DNA of 64,000 nt from Alistipes sp. Its GTDB lineage: Bacteria; Bacteroidota; Bacteroidia; Bacteroidales; Rikenellaceae. The position numbers and the translations under genes were made by a program. The notes under the pieces are model-generated. The model was not told the DNA's origin, did not search any database, and saw only the letters and a list, made by a program, of their open reading frames with translations. Of this stretch, positions 8,083-16,852 are shown one piece after another (the first letter of the stretch is position 1; every line of letters starts with the position of its first letter). The stretch lies in assembly GCA_017623115.1 (NCBI GenBank), contig JAGAPT010000026.1:1-64000 (forward strand), read 5' to 3'.

Positions 8083-9225
8083 ATGAATAAACTACCCATC
8101 TTCCTGACAGCCATTGCGGCAACACTCTTTTGCAGTTGCCAATCGACCCATGTAAAAATCGAAGGTCGCTTTGTCGGCAACGACACCAAGACTGTCTATT
8201 TGGAGCAAACCACCTCGAACGTGCAGCAAATCATCGATTCGACGACCCTCGACAACGAGGGCAACTATCGCCTGACGCTGGAAAAGGGACCCAAGAACCC
8301 CTCGCTCTACAATTTGGTGTATAACGGCGAGCGCATTCCGCTCTTCATCACAGCCGGCGACCAGCTGCATGTAGATGGTGCAGGAAGTGTTATCAGCACC
8401 TACACGGTTGAGGGCTCCGAGGAGTCGGAGTTGTTGCGCACCTTCTACCAGCCTTTCATTGCCGGGGCCCAGCAATTGGAGAAAATAGCCCTGCAATCGG
8501 CTGACCAAACACTCTCGGAGGAGGCTCGCAAGGCACTCATCGAGGAGTACACCACACTCTATTACCGCATCCGTCGTGCACAGCTCGAGTTCCTCATCTC
8601 GCAGAAGGGCTCGTTGGCTGCCGTATATGCCATCTACCAGCGTCTGCCGGGTGACCGCTACCTCTTCGATGGCGAGAGCGACGTAGTCTACTACCGCGAG
8701 GTGGCAGAGGCATTAGCCGAGACCTATCCCGACTCGCCCTACCTCACATTGTTGCAGGGCGACATCGACCGCATGGATGCCGGGGCTCGTCTGGCAGCAC
8801 AGATTGCCGAGGCGACCTTCCCTGATCTGGAATTGCCGGATATGTATGGCAAAAAGATTCGCCTTTCGTCGCTCAAAGGCAAGGTGATTTTGCTCGAGTT
8901 CTGGTCGGCCGAATTGGGCAACAGCAACGCTCTCAACGCCGAGCTCAAAGAGTTGTATGCCCGTTACAGCAAAGCCAATACGCCACTCGAAATCTACCAG
9001 GTAGCCATCGACACCTCGAAACCGCTGTGGATTAACACCATCCAAGGTCAAGCCTTGCCCTGGATTTCGGTTAGCGACCTGCGTGGCCGTGCCTCGATTG
9101 CCCTGGGCACCTACAACGTGCAGACCCTGCCGACCAACTTCCTCATCAACAAAGAGGGCACCATCGTCAGCCGCAACCTGCGTGGCGAGGAGTTGGAGCG
9201 CAAACTCGCTGAACTGACTCGTTAA
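8083..9225 (+). CDS. DUF4369/thioredoxin-fold lipoprotein without redox cysteines
   Basis: A 380-residue lipoprotein (signal ending FCSC) with an N-terminal DUF4369-type beta domain (about residues 25-120), a helical middle and a C-terminal TlpA/AhpC-like thioredoxin fold (about 245-375, with LPDMYGKKIRLSSLKGKVILLEFW and LPTNFLINKEG). The segment that normally carries WCxxC reads FWSAELGNSN (273-282), so both redox cysteines are absent. It probably binds a partner or ligand in the periplasm rather than reducing disulfides. Its stop codon overlaps the lpxH start by one base, so the two are translationally coupled. Confidence 0.8.
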   Translation: MNKLPIFLTAIAATLFCSCQSTHVKIEGRFVGNDTKTVYLEQTTSNVQQIIDSTTLDNEGNYRLTLEKGPKNPSLYNLVYNGERIPLFITAGDQLHVDGAGSVISTYTVEGSEESELLRTFYQPFIAGAQQLEKIALQSADQTLSEEARKALIEEYTTLYYRIRRAQLEFLISQKGSLAAVYAIYQRLPGDRYLFDGESDVVYYREVAEALAETYPDSPYLTLLQGDIDRMDAGARLAAQIAEATFPDLELPDMYGKKIRLSSLKGKVILLEFWSAELGNSNALNAELKELYARYSKANTPLEIYQVAIDTSKPLWINTIQGQALPWISVSDLRGRASIALGTYNVQTLPTNFLINKEGTIVSRNLRGEELERKLAELTR

Positions 9226-9959
9226 TGCACTACTTCGCCTCGGATATCCACCTGGGCGCAGGCTCTCCGAGCGAAGCCCGGGCGACCGAACAAGCCTTCG
9301 TCGCCTGGCTCAATCATGTAGCAACCGACGCCAAAAGCATTACCTTGGCCGGCGATATTTTCGACTTCTGGTTCGAATATCATCGTGTTGTGCCCAAGGG
9401 TTTTGTCCGCACCTTGGGCAAATTGGCCGAGTTGACCGACCGAGGTATCACCATTCGTTTCTTCACGGGAAACCACGACATGTGGATTACCGACTATCTG
9501 CATACCGAATGCGGGGTAGAGATTCACACGAAACCTTGTGTCTTGGAACTCAATGGGAAACGAATCTTTGTGGCACACGGCGATAACATGAACATCGACG
9601 GACAGTGGGTTCTGCAGGCGATGAATCGAGCCTTCCGCTCACGGACGCTTCGTAAGCTCTTTTCGTGGCTTGTACACCCCGACCAAGCGGTGCGCTTTGG
9701 CCGCTGGTGGAGCAACTCATCCCGCAAAAAACACCTTGCAGCCGACTTCGACGAGCGGGTGACCGAGCCACTGATTGCCTATGCCCGTACCCACCACACC
9801 GAACTTGCAGCCGACCACTACCTCTTTGGACACATGCACTTTCCGCGCGATTATCACGAGGAGGGGTTGCATGTCGTGCTGCTCGGCACCTGGGAGAGTG
9901 GACACGCATCCTATGCCACACTCGACGAGCGCGGAAATCTGACTTTAACGCATCAATAA
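9225..9959 (+). CDS. lpxH: UDP-2,3-diacylglucosamine diphosphatase LpxH
   Basis: This 244-residue calcineurin-like metallophosphoesterase carries the metal-binding motifs SDIHLG, GDIFDFWFEY, GNHDMW and the final GHMHFPRDYH. These are characteristic of LpxH, which hydrolyses UDP-2,3-diacylglucosamine to lipid X and UMP in lipid A synthesis on the cytosolic face of the inner membrane. The start ATG overlaps the upstream stop (TAATG). thyA begins 4 bp after its stop codon, giving a tight operon. Confidence 0.9.
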   Translation: MHYFASDIHLGAGSPSEARATEQAFVAWLNHVATDAKSITLAGDIFDFWFEYHRVVPKGFVRTLGKLAELTDRGITIRFFTGNHDMWITDYLHTECGVEIHTKPCVLELNGKRIFVAHGDNMNIDGQWVLQAMNRAFRSRTLRKLFSWLVHPDQAVRFGRWWSNSSRKKHLAADFDERVTEPLIAYARTHHTELAADHYLFGHMHFPRDYHEEGLHVVLLGTWESGHASYATLDERGNLTLTHQ

Positions 9960-9962
9960 GCC

Positions 9963-10856
9963 ATGAAACAATATCTCGACCTATTGCAACGCATCTGCAC
10001 CGAGGGTGTTGTGCGCGGCGATCGCACCGGCACCGGTACAAAAAGCGTATTTGGACATCAGATGCGTTTTGACCTTGCAGAAGGATTCCCCCTGCTGACC
10101 ACCAAGAAGGTCTTTCTAAAGGGGGTCATCCACGAATTATTGTGGTTCCTCTCGGGAGATACCAACATCCGTTATTTGGTAGAGCATGGGGTACACATCT
10201 GGGATAACGATGCTTTTCGCTACTACAACGAGCTGTGCGTGAAGCATGGCATCCTGCCGGTGGATCGAGAGACATTCCTCGCCTCGGCCGGTATCGAATC
10301 ACCTATCGAGGGGTATCGTTTCGGCGATTTGAACCACGTCTATGGCTACCAATGGCGTTCATGGCCCAAGAGCGATGGAGGCATCATCGACCAAATCAGT
10401 GCGGCGGTCAACCTGATTCGCAATAATCCCGAATCCCGTCGCATCCTCGTCTCGGCCTGGAATGTTGCCGAGGTGGAGGAGATGGCTCTGCCCCCTTGCC
10501 ACGTCTTGTTTCAATTCTATGTGGCCAACGGCCGTCTCTCCTGCCAACTCTATCAACGCAGTGCCGACACCTTCCTCGGCGTTCCGTTCAACATCGCATC
10601 GTATGCCCTGCTGACCCAGATGATGGCGCAGGTGTGCGACCTGCAGCCCGGCGAGTTTGTCCATACGTTGGGCGACACGCACCTCTATCTGAATCATATG
10701 GAGCAGGTCGAGGAGCAACTTTCGCGTGAGCCCCGCCCGCTGCCGACCATGCGCCTGAATCCGGAGCGTCGTTCGCTGTTCGACTTCCGCTACGAAGACT
10801 TCACATTGGAGGGCTACGACCCCCACCCCGCCATCAAGGCTCCCATGTCGTTCTAA
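9963..10856 (+). CDS. thyA: Thymidylate synthase ThyA
   Basis: The 297-residue protein contains the folate-dependent thymidylate synthase signatures: RGDRTGTGT near residue 18, the dUMP-binding RRILVSAWN, and the catalytic Cys179 in [10 protein letters not shown]. It converts dUMP and methylene-tetrahydrofolate to dTMP and dihydrofolate. It is about 30 residues longer than the 264-residue E. coli enzyme; the extra sequence is around residues 85-120, an insertion found in many long ThyA proteins. folA follows 13 bp downstream, so the dihydrofolate product is recycled by the next gene product. Confidence 0.97.
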   Translation: MKQYLDLLQRICTEGVVRGDRTGTGTKSVFGHQMRFDLAEGFPLLTTKKVFLKGVIHELLWFLSGDTNIRYLVEHGVHIWDNDAFRYYNELCVKHGILPVDRETFLASAGIESPIEGYRFGDLNHVYGYQWRSWPKSDGGIIDQISAAVNLIRNNPESRRILVSAWNVAEVEEMALPPCHVLFQFYVANGRLSCQLYQRSADTFLGVPFNIASYALLTQMMAQVCDLQPGEFVHTLGDTHLYLNHMEQVEEQLSREPRPLPTMRLNPERRSLFDFRYEDFTLEGYDPHPAIKAPMSF

Positions 10857-10869
10857 AGGCCATATCACT

Positions 10870-11349
10870 ATGCTCTCCATCATTGTAGCCGTGGCACAAA
10901 ACGGCACTATTGGCGATAAAAACACCCTGCTGTGGCACATCAAGGAGGATATGCAGTTCTTCCGCCGCACCACCCAGGGGCATCCCGTCATCATGGGGCG
11001 TAAGACCTATGAATCGCTCGGACGTCCCCTGCCGAATCGCACGAATGTGGTGATCTCGCGCCAAGCCCTGCAAATCGAGGGATGCACCGTCGTACACTCG
11101 CTTGAGGAGGCCATTGCCCTCTTTTCGCCCGATGAGGAGCTCTTCATCATCGGCGGAGGACAAATTTACGCTGAGGCTCTTCCGTTAGCCGATCGCCTCT
11201 ACCTGACCGTGGTGGAGCAGGACTATGCGGGCGACACCGTATTCCCGACCTGGAATCGTGAGGAGTGGACCTTGGTAGCCTGCGAGCGTCTGGAACGGGG
11301 AGAACACTACCCACACCCCTTCCGTTTCGAACGCTACGAGCGTCGTTAA
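10870..11349 (+). CDS. folA: Dihydrofolate reductase
   Basis: The 159-residue enzyme has the DHFR core: IVAVAQNGTIGDKNTLLWH at the start, acidic Asp27 in the substrate pocket (KEDMQFFRR), the NADPH-binding MGRKTYESLGRPLPNR and IIGGGQIYAEAL. It reduces dihydrofolate to tetrahydrofolate with NADPH and is the target of trimethoprim. It is the last gene of the rightward operon. I see no convincing terminator hairpin between its stop and tRNA-fMet. Confidence 0.97.
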   Translation: MLSIIVAVAQNGTIGDKNTLLWHIKEDMQFFRRTTQGHPVIMGRKTYESLGRPLPNRTNVVISRQALQIEGCTVVHSLEEAIALFSPDEELFIIGGGQIYAEALPLADRLYLTVVEQDYAGDTVFPTWNREEWTLVACERLERGEHYPHPFRFERYERR

Positions 11350-11456
11350 CGCCATCAAAAGAGCCGCCTCTCCCACCCAAAGGTTTTTTTCTTGAAATTT
11401 ATTTCACTGACCCTCAACCTTTAGCGACGTTGCAGGGCATTCAAGCCATTTTTTTC

Positions 11457-11487
11457 TTGGTGGTTTCCGTTTTTTGTATTATCTTTG
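11457..11487 (+). promoter_or_regulatory. Promoter of initiator tRNA
   Basis: TTG at 11457-11459 is exactly 20 bp upstream of TATCTTTG (11480-11487). Confidence 0.85.
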
Positions 11488-11533
11488 CACTTGCAAACGC
11501 GAAGGATCGCGCACTGCGCATTCAACGATACAT

Positions 11534-11606
11534 CGCGGGGTAGAGCAGTTGGTAGCTCGTCGGGCTCATAACCCGGAGGCCGGAGGTTCGAGTCCTCCCC
11601 CCGCTA
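11534..11606 (+). tRNA. Initiator tRNA-fMet (anticodon CAT)
   Basis: The cloverleaf has anticodon loop CTCATAA. Two initiator hallmarks are present: the first acceptor base pair is mismatched (C1 opposite T72), and three consecutive G-C pairs close the anticodon stem (GGG/CCC). CCA is not encoded. Confidence 0.95.
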
Positions 11607-11608
11607 CT

Positions 11609-11648
11609 AAAAGAAAAAGGAGAGGTTTAGTCCTCTCCTTTTTCTTTT
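11609..11648 (+). terminator. Intrinsic terminator of tRNA-fMet
   Basis: A near-perfect 17 bp stem of AAAAGAAAAAGGAGAGG and its complement closes a six-base loop and ends in a T-rich arm. Confidence 0.85.
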
Positions 11649-11661
11649 AGGGAAGTGAAAG

Positions 11662-11711
11662 AATTTAGGGAATTTAGGGACGGCTCACGCAATCCTTAAA
11701 TTCCCTAATTT
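11662..11711. other. Imperfect inverted repeat, possible terminator
   Basis: Two 19-base arms (11662-11680 and 11693-11711) match at 17 of 19 positions when one is reversed. It lies downstream of the DUF6624 lipoprotein gene on the minus strand. It lacks a long T run, so terminator function is uncertain. Confidence 0.4.
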
Positions 11712-11731
11712 GGGTTGATCTGCTGCGCTCC

Positions 11732-12400
11732 CTACTCGGTCATTGGCACCTGATTTTCACGGAACGCGTTAAGCTCCTCGACGGTAAGCGCAGGGTCGTA
11801 TTGTGCCGTGATGCCGACCGCCTCGGTAAGTTGGCGAAGGTAATCCGAGAGGGGAGAGAGACCCACCGTAACACGGAGCGAATCGAGCCGTTCGGGGGCT
11901 TCAACCGGCCAGAGATAGAGTTGCGTACGCTCCGCCTTGCCAAACTGAACGCTCTGACTGCCGTAGCGTTGCGGACGGTTGTTCTTCATCGACACACGGT
12001 CATGGAGCACCGCCCACTCGCTCCTCGCGACAATCCCCGCTGCGGCCATCTCCTCGATGAGTGGAAGGTAACGCTCCTGCACCTCCAACTCGGCATGGTC
12101 GATGACGATCCAGATCGTCTTGTAAGAGGCCTCCGAGAGGCCACGCGGCAAGCCCTCCTGCAAAAGGGAGTCCACCACGGCCATATTCTCTGCATCAAGC
12201 CGCTCCACCCGATCCACCACCACAAGCAGCGAATCGATCAACTCCATTCTACCCTCGACCGTAACAGCCTTTGTCAGCTCCTGCAACTGCAAGCGTGGTT
12301 GTTGGTCGCGCGCCCACACCTCGGCCAAGAGTCGATCGGTTGACGAGGCCGAGCCACACGCCACCAATAGGAGTGTCATCAACAATAAAATCGGTCGCAT
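11732..12400 (-). CDS. DUF6624-type lipoprotein
   Basis: The product of about 222 residues starts with MRPILLLMTLLLVACG, a signal peptide with a lipobox. The mature part is mainly helical and contains DRVSMKNNRPQRYGSQ, a segment I associate with DUF6624 proteins. ATG at 12400 is preferred over earlier in-frame codons because a TATCTTTG -7 element at 12419-12426 would place the transcript start near 12412. It stands alone between tRNA-fMet and a divergent permease gene. No function is known to me. Confidence 0.7.
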   Translation of the reverse strand: MRPILLLMTLLLVACGSASSTDRLLAEVWARDQQPRLQLQELTKAVTVEGRMELIDSLLVVVDRVERLDAENMAVVDSLLQEGLPRGLSEASYKTIWIVIDHAELEVQERYLPLIEEMAAAGIVARSEWAVLHDRVSMKNNRPQRYGSQSVQFGKAERTQLYLWPVEAPERLDSLRVTVGLSPLSDYLRQLTEAVGITAQYDPALTVEELNAFRENQVPMTE

Positions 12401-12418
12401 AGCAACGCTCATTTTCGA

Positions 12419-12426
12419 CAAAGATA
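12419..12426 (-). promoter_or_regulatory. Probable -7 element of the DUF6624 gene
   Basis: TATCTTTG on the minus strand is a perfect match, but no well-spaced TTG is seen upstream. The resulting leader would be only about 12 bases. Confidence 0.45.
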
Positions 12427-12501
12427 GCGATTTTCCGCCAAACGCCGCCCCGTTTCGGTACATTTTTTGCCGTAGGGCGGGCGGTTCAACCTCTTGGTGT
12501 T

Positions 12502-13410
12502 ATGGCTCCCTCGAAAACTCTTGCGGCGCACCTCGCACTGCTCCTCTGCAACATCATCTGGGCGTGCGACTACCCCTTCTACAGCCTTGTGCTTGGAAAG
12601 TATGTCTCGCCCTTGGCGCTGGTCTCCGCCTCGCTCCTCGTGGCGGCCCTCTGGTCACTTGTGCCCCTTTTGTGGGAGAAACCCGAGCCAATCGAGCGCT
12701 CGGACCGCCTAAAAATCCTCGGCGCAGCCCTTCTGATCGGCCTTGCACGCAAACTCTGCATGATGTACGGCCTCGCGGAGACCTCCCCCATCGACGGCTC
12801 GCTCATCAGCACCACCACACCCCTCATGGTCTTGCTCCTCTCGGTCGTGGTCGGGTTGGAACGCTTAACGCAGCGCAAGACACTCGGTCTGCTCCTCGGC
12901 CTCGCGGGCACCGTGGCCGTAATCCTCTCGAGCGGCAATAGCGGACACGAGCAGGCGAGTGCCACGGGTAACCTGTTGATCTTCACCTCGGCCTGCGTCT
13001 CGGCCGCCTACATGGTATGGTTCAAGCAACTCGTGGCGAAATACCGCATCACCACCCTCCTGCGCTGGATCTACTGCCTCTCGGCCCTCGTCATGCTCCC
13101 CTTCGGGGCGCACGATATTTTCGCCATTGACTTCCGCGCGATGCACACCCCGATTCTGCTTGCCACGCTCTTCGTGCTGATCGTGCCGACCTACCTGCCG
13201 AACCTCCTGCTGAACTACTCGCTCAGGTTCGTCGCCCCGACCATTACGAGCGGCTACTCCTACCTGCAACCCGTCGTGGCCATCGGGCTCTCGGTCCTCA
13301 TGGGGCTTGACCGTCTCCACGCCGACACGATTCTTTTCGCCATGGTGATCTTCTGCGGTGTATGGCTTGTCATCGGCTCTTACCAACAACAAAAAGAGGC
13401 TGCTCAGTGA
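12502..13410 (+). CDS. EamA-family (DMT) permease
   Basis: The 302-residue protein contains ten hydrophobic segments arranged as two EamA repeats (roughly residues 8-140 and 155-295). The start NIIWACDYPFYSLVLG and the TTPLMVLLLSVVVGLER segment are typical of the drug/metabolite transporter superfamily. It is an inner membrane exporter or exchanger; the substrate cannot be predicted. It is monocistronic, and its stop codon lies inside the bidirectional terminator shared with ppiD. Confidence 0.88.
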   Translation: MAPSKTLAAHLALLLCNIIWACDYPFYSLVLGKYVSPLALVSASLLVAALWSLVPLLWEKPEPIERSDRLKILGAALLIGLARKLCMMYGLAETSPIDGSLISTTTPLMVLLLSVVVGLERLTQRKTLGLLLGLAGTVAVILSSGNSGHEQASATGNLLIFTSACVSAAYMVWFKQLVAKYRITTLLRWIYCLSALVMLPFGAHDIFAIDFRAMHTPILLATLFVLIVPTYLPNLLLNYSLRFVAPTITSGYSYLQPVVAIGLSVLMGLDRLHADTILFAMVIFCGVWLVIGSYQQQKEAAQ

Positions 13411-13422
13411 GCAGCCTCTTTT
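13391..13422. terminator. Bidirectional terminator between the EamA gene and ppiD
   Basis: A 15 bp perfect inverted repeat (13392-13406 and 13408-13422) has T-rich ends on both strands. It overlaps the EamA stop codon and lies 20 bp from the ppiD stop, serving convergent genes. Confidence 0.8.
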
Positions 13423-13441
13423 AGGTTGTATCCTATTCGGT

Positions 13442-15472
13442 TTAGAAGTACTGACCACGCAGGTCCTCAATCTCGGCCATCTGCTGTACAGCCTGCAAAG
13501 CATACTGCGTCGTCATGCTCTCCTGAACGGCCTGTGCACGCACCTGCTCAGCCTCCGGGGTCTGCGTAGCGGCATCCTGAACATCCGTCACCTGGAAGAC
13601 ATAGACACCCGACATACCCTTCACGGGAGCCGAAACAGCATCCTTCTCGGCCGTGGCGATAGCACCAATCAGACGCGGCTCAAGACCCGGGCCGGCCATG
13701 TAGTAAGCACCATAGGTTACATCCGAGAAGTCGGCAACCTCCGAGCCAAAGCCCTCGGCAATCTCCTCCAACGTCGAACCGCTCATCTGCGATACGATGT
13801 ACTCGTATTTCTTATCGCGGAGCAACTGCTGACGAATCGACGCAGCCACGTTCTGAATATCGTTATACTCCTCGTTGTCAATCTCGGTCAGCGTAGCAAT
13901 CACGTAGTCATCACCCACCGTGAAGATCTCCGATACATCACCCACCTTGGCACCATAAGCCCAGCGAGCAACCTCACGCGAATCCTCCAAACCACGAATC
14001 GTGCGCTCACCCTGCATGAGGGTTGCCACACGCGGCGTAACAGCAGCCGTCGAGGCAGCCTCATTGAAGGCCTCAAGCGAGCCCTTACCGGCATTTACCG
14101 TGAAGGTACCTGCCTGATTGTGAGCCTCACGACGCGTTGCGCTCGAAGCCTCAACCGGATAGGTAATCGAAGCAACCTGAACATGCTTCGACGGGCGGTC
14201 AGCGCGATATACCTGCATCAGCTGGATAGCATCGCCCGAAGCAATCTTCACGATGTCGCCCTTCTTGGCACCGGCCAGCACATCAACGAACTCACCCGTG
14301 AAGGCCGAGAACGGCATCACGCCTACCTCGCCACCATTCGCAGCCGTCTGGGCTACCGAGTACTGCGAAGCAACCTCAGCAAAGTCGGCACCACCCTTCA
14401 ATACCGTCAGCAGGCTGTCAGCCAACTCGGTCTCGGTGTAAGGCAACACGATGTGGCGAATACCCATCGAGTCGGGAACCATCTTCGTATTCAAGGCACG
14501 AGCCATCGTCCACTCGTTGTTCTTCAACACCGGACCATAGGTCTTGCCAGCCATCAATGCAGCAGCCTCCTCCGAGGTCAGCTGAGCAGCCGACACGTAG
14601 TTCTGGGCAATCGTACCAAAGCGGTTACCACGCGTATAGGCCTTCAAATCCTCGGCAATGGCGAACTCCTCGCCTACCATGCGGACATCCTTCTCGAGCG
14701 TCTCCAGGTCAGCATCCGTCGGGCTTACCTCGAAAACTACATACGACAATTTGCGCGAAGGCAACTGCTTGTAGTTCGCCTTGTGCTCCTTGTAGTACTG
14801 CTTAATCTCGCTCGACGAAACCGTGAAGAGCGAATCGGGCACCTGGTTGTAACGCTTTATAGTCCACTTACCGGCAAAGGTCTCGTTGGCAGCTTTCACA
14901 CCCTGAGCAACCTCCAAGGCGTTGACATACGTACCACCCTTCACCAAACCGTGGTACTTCTGCAGCGTGCTCTCCAGACGCAGTTGCTCGAGCAACTGGT
15001 TCCATGCTACACGTGCCTGCGGATCAGCATCGGCCTGTGCCAGGAACTGGCTGACAGCAGCAACATTATAGACACCCGTTGCGGGGTCGGTAAATGCGTT
15101 ATAGAGCGTCTGCGAGAACTGCTCACCGCTCAGCATGGCCAAACGCTCAGCCTCGGTGAACTGCAAGCCCATCTCGGCAAAAGCCGGCTCGATGACATGC
15201 GCAGCAATCAACGACTGCCACGTAGCATTGGCCAACATAGCAGCCTGCTGCTCGTCACTCTCCGTAACGCCCGACTGAGCCTTAATCTGCTCATACTGGT
15301 TGTAATACTCCGAATAGTTAATCTTTTCGCCGTTCATCACGCCCACCTTGGGGTCGTTACCGGCGAAGCCCATCTCCGTCTTCAACGAGAGAATAAATGC
15401 CAAAAGTGCGATGCCAATCACAATCGAAAGGATGACACCGAACTTGGTGCGAAGGGTGTTTAAACTTGCCAT
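13442..15472 (-). CDS. ppiD: PpiD-like periplasmic peptidyl-prolyl isomerase
   Basis: The 676-residue protein has one N-terminal membrane anchor (FGVILSIVIGIALLAFILSL) and a SurA/PpiD N-terminal chaperone region starting VGVMNGEKINYSEYYNQY. A parvulin-type rotamase domain lies near residues 340-450 (IRHIVLPYT, GGADFAEVASQYS, GGEVGVMP), and a second less clear parvulin-like part follows. It should assist folding of secreted and outer membrane proteins at the periplasmic side of the inner membrane. A TATCTTTG promoter element precedes it, so it can be expressed independently of the CNNM gene upstream. Confidence 0.9.
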   Translation of the reverse strand: MASLNTLRTKFGVILSIVIGIALLAFILSLKTEMGFAGNDPKVGVMNGEKINYSEYYNQYEQIKAQSGVTESDEQQAAMLANATWQSLIAAHVIEPAFAEMGLQFTEAERLAMLSGEQFSQTLYNAFTDPATGVYNVAAVSQFLAQADADPQARVAWNQLLEQLRLESTLQKYHGLVKGGTYVNALEVAQGVKAANETFAGKWTIKRYNQVPDSLFTVSSSEIKQYYKEHKANYKQLPSRKLSYVVFEVSPTDADLETLEKDVRMVGEEFAIAEDLKAYTRGNRFGTIAQNYVSAAQLTSEEAAALMAGKTYGPVLKNNEWTMARALNTKMVPDSMGIRHIVLPYTETELADSLLTVLKGGADFAEVASQYSVAQTAANGGEVGVMPFSAFTGEFVDVLAGAKKGDIVKIASGDAIQLMQVYRADRPSKHVQVASITYPVEASSATRREAHNQAGTFTVNAGKGSLEAFNEAASTAAVTPRVATLMQGERTIRGLEDSREVARWAYGAKVGDVSEIFTVGDDYVIATLTEIDNEEYNDIQNVAASIRQQLLRDKKYEYIVSQMSGSTLEEIAEGFGSEVADFSDVTYGAYYMAGPGLEPRLIGAIATAEKDAVSAPVKGMSGVYVFQVTDVQDAATQTPEAEQVRAQAVQESMTTQYALQAVQQMAEIEDLRGQYF

Positions 15473-15509
15473 ATAAATTGAATTAATTATTTTGTTGCTT
15501 TTTAGCCTC

Positions 15510-15542
15510 CAAAGATAGTAATTTTATCCGAATCGAAGACAA
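15510..15542 (-). promoter_or_regulatory. Probable ppiD promoter
   Basis: On the minus strand TTG (15540-15542) is 22 bp upstream of TATCTTTG (15510-15517). The element spans the short gap after the CNNM gene stop codon. Confidence 0.6.
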
Positions 15543-15543
15543 A

Positions 15544-16806
15544 TTAACGTATTTTTTTCACTCTTGCCAGCTCAATGCGCGATCGCGTGGTCCGCAAAAT
15601 GCGAATTTGCAGTTCACCAATCACCAAAATCTCGCCTGCCGAGGGTATTCCATCGTAGTGAGCGATAATCAGACCGGCCAGCGTGTCGTACTCTTTTTGC
15701 TCCTCCAGATTCAGATTATACTTCTCGTTTAGGTATTTCACCTCCAAGCGACACGAGAAGACATATTCATCCTCTCCCACTTGCTTCTCGATCTCCTCGG
15801 CCTCGTCGTGCTCATCCTCAATCTCGCCGAAAATCTGCTCCAGCACATCTTCCAACGAGATAATACCCGCCGTACCACCAAACTCATCGATGACCACCGC
15901 GATATTCGACCCATGCTTCGTGAAGTTCTGCAATACGGCCTGCAAGGGCATCGTTTCAGGCAGATAGTTGACCTCCATCAGCACCTCCTCGATGCGCTTG
16001 GGGTTCGTAAAGAGGCTCTTCGAATTGACATAGCCGATGATGTTGTCGATATTCTGCCGATAGACAAACAGACGTGAATATTTCGATTCGACAAAACGCT
16101 CGGTGAGTTGCTCAATCGATGTTTCCTCCACATCGACTGCCTCGACATCCACGCGCGGAACCATGCAGTCGCGCACGCGCAAATCGGCAAAGTCCAGGGC
16201 ATTTTGGAACAACTTCAACTCATTTTCCGTCTCGGACACTGCCTCATTGTTACTGTCAAGCAGAGCCGCCAAATCATCATGGTTGAAGGGTTTCAACGTG
16301 GGCTCTACCTCTGCCTTATGCCCCAAAAGACGCAAGATACTCTGCGAAAGGAGGGTTGTAAAACGTGCTAACGGATAGAGCAATACATAAAAAAGGTAGA
16401 TGAGCGGAGCAAAGGTGCGATAGTAGAAGTTGGGATTGTTTTTGCAAATCGACTTCGGCAGGAACTCACCTACAAAAATAATCAAGATGGTCGACACCGC
16501 AGTCTCTACGGCCACCGAACCTTGTGAGGCCAATGCCTCCCACCCGCACAGGTGAAAAATACCGCGCAGGAGCACCGACATGCACAACGAATAGACCACC
16601 AATGCAATATTATTCCCCACCAAAATCGTGGTGATATATTGCCCCGGATGGCGAGCAAATACCTTGGCAATGGAGTCGAAGAGGCGATTTTGCTTCCGAT
16701 CCAATTCCAATTTCAGCCGATTCTTGCTCGTGAAGGCAATCTCCATTCCTGAAAAGAAGGCGGAGAGTGTCAACGTCAGAAATATCAACAGAATAGTAGT
16801 CAGCAT
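15544..16806 (-). CDS. CNNM/CorC-type hemolysin-family membrane protein
   Basis: The 420-residue protein has an N-terminal DUF21/CNNM domain with about four hydrophobic helices (FLTLTLSAFFSGMEIAFTS at the start). Two CBS domains follow around residues 205-330 (RDCMVPRVDVEAV; GGTAGIISLEDVLEQIFGEI), then a CorC/HlyC C-terminal domain. Members are implicated in magnesium or cobalt efflux and in gliding-motility-related functions in Bacteroidetes (GldE-like); the exact role here is uncertain. It lies 46 bp after lptC in the leftward series and is probably cotranscribed. Confidence 0.85.
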   Translation of the reverse strand: MLTTILLIFLTLTLSAFFSGMEIAFTSKNRLKLELDRKQNRLFDSIAKVFARHPGQYITTILVGNNIALVVYSLCMSVLLRGIFHLCGWEALASQGSVAVETAVSTILIIFVGEFLPKSICKNNPNFYYRTFAPLIYLFYVLLYPLARFTTLLSQSILRLLGHKAEVEPTLKPFNHDDLAALLDSNNEAVSETENELKLFQNALDFADLRVRDCMVPRVDVEAVDVEETSIEQLTERFVESKYSRLFVYRQNIDNIIGYVNSKSLFTNPKRIEEVLMEVNYLPETMPLQAVLQNFTKHGSNIAVVIDEFGGTAGIISLEDVLEQIFGEIEDEHDEAEEIEKQVGEDEYVFSCRLEVKYLNEKYNLNLEEQKEYDTLAGLIIAHYDGIPSAGEILVIGELQIRILRTTRSRIELARVKKIR

Positions 16807-16852
16807 CTTACCTCAATTTACCTTCTTGATTCAGTTGCAAAGGTTCCATGAC

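Noticed and set aside
13358-15463. A 701-codon open frame opposite ppiD
   Set aside because: Shadow frame; the minus strand encodes a complete PpiD with promoter and terminator.
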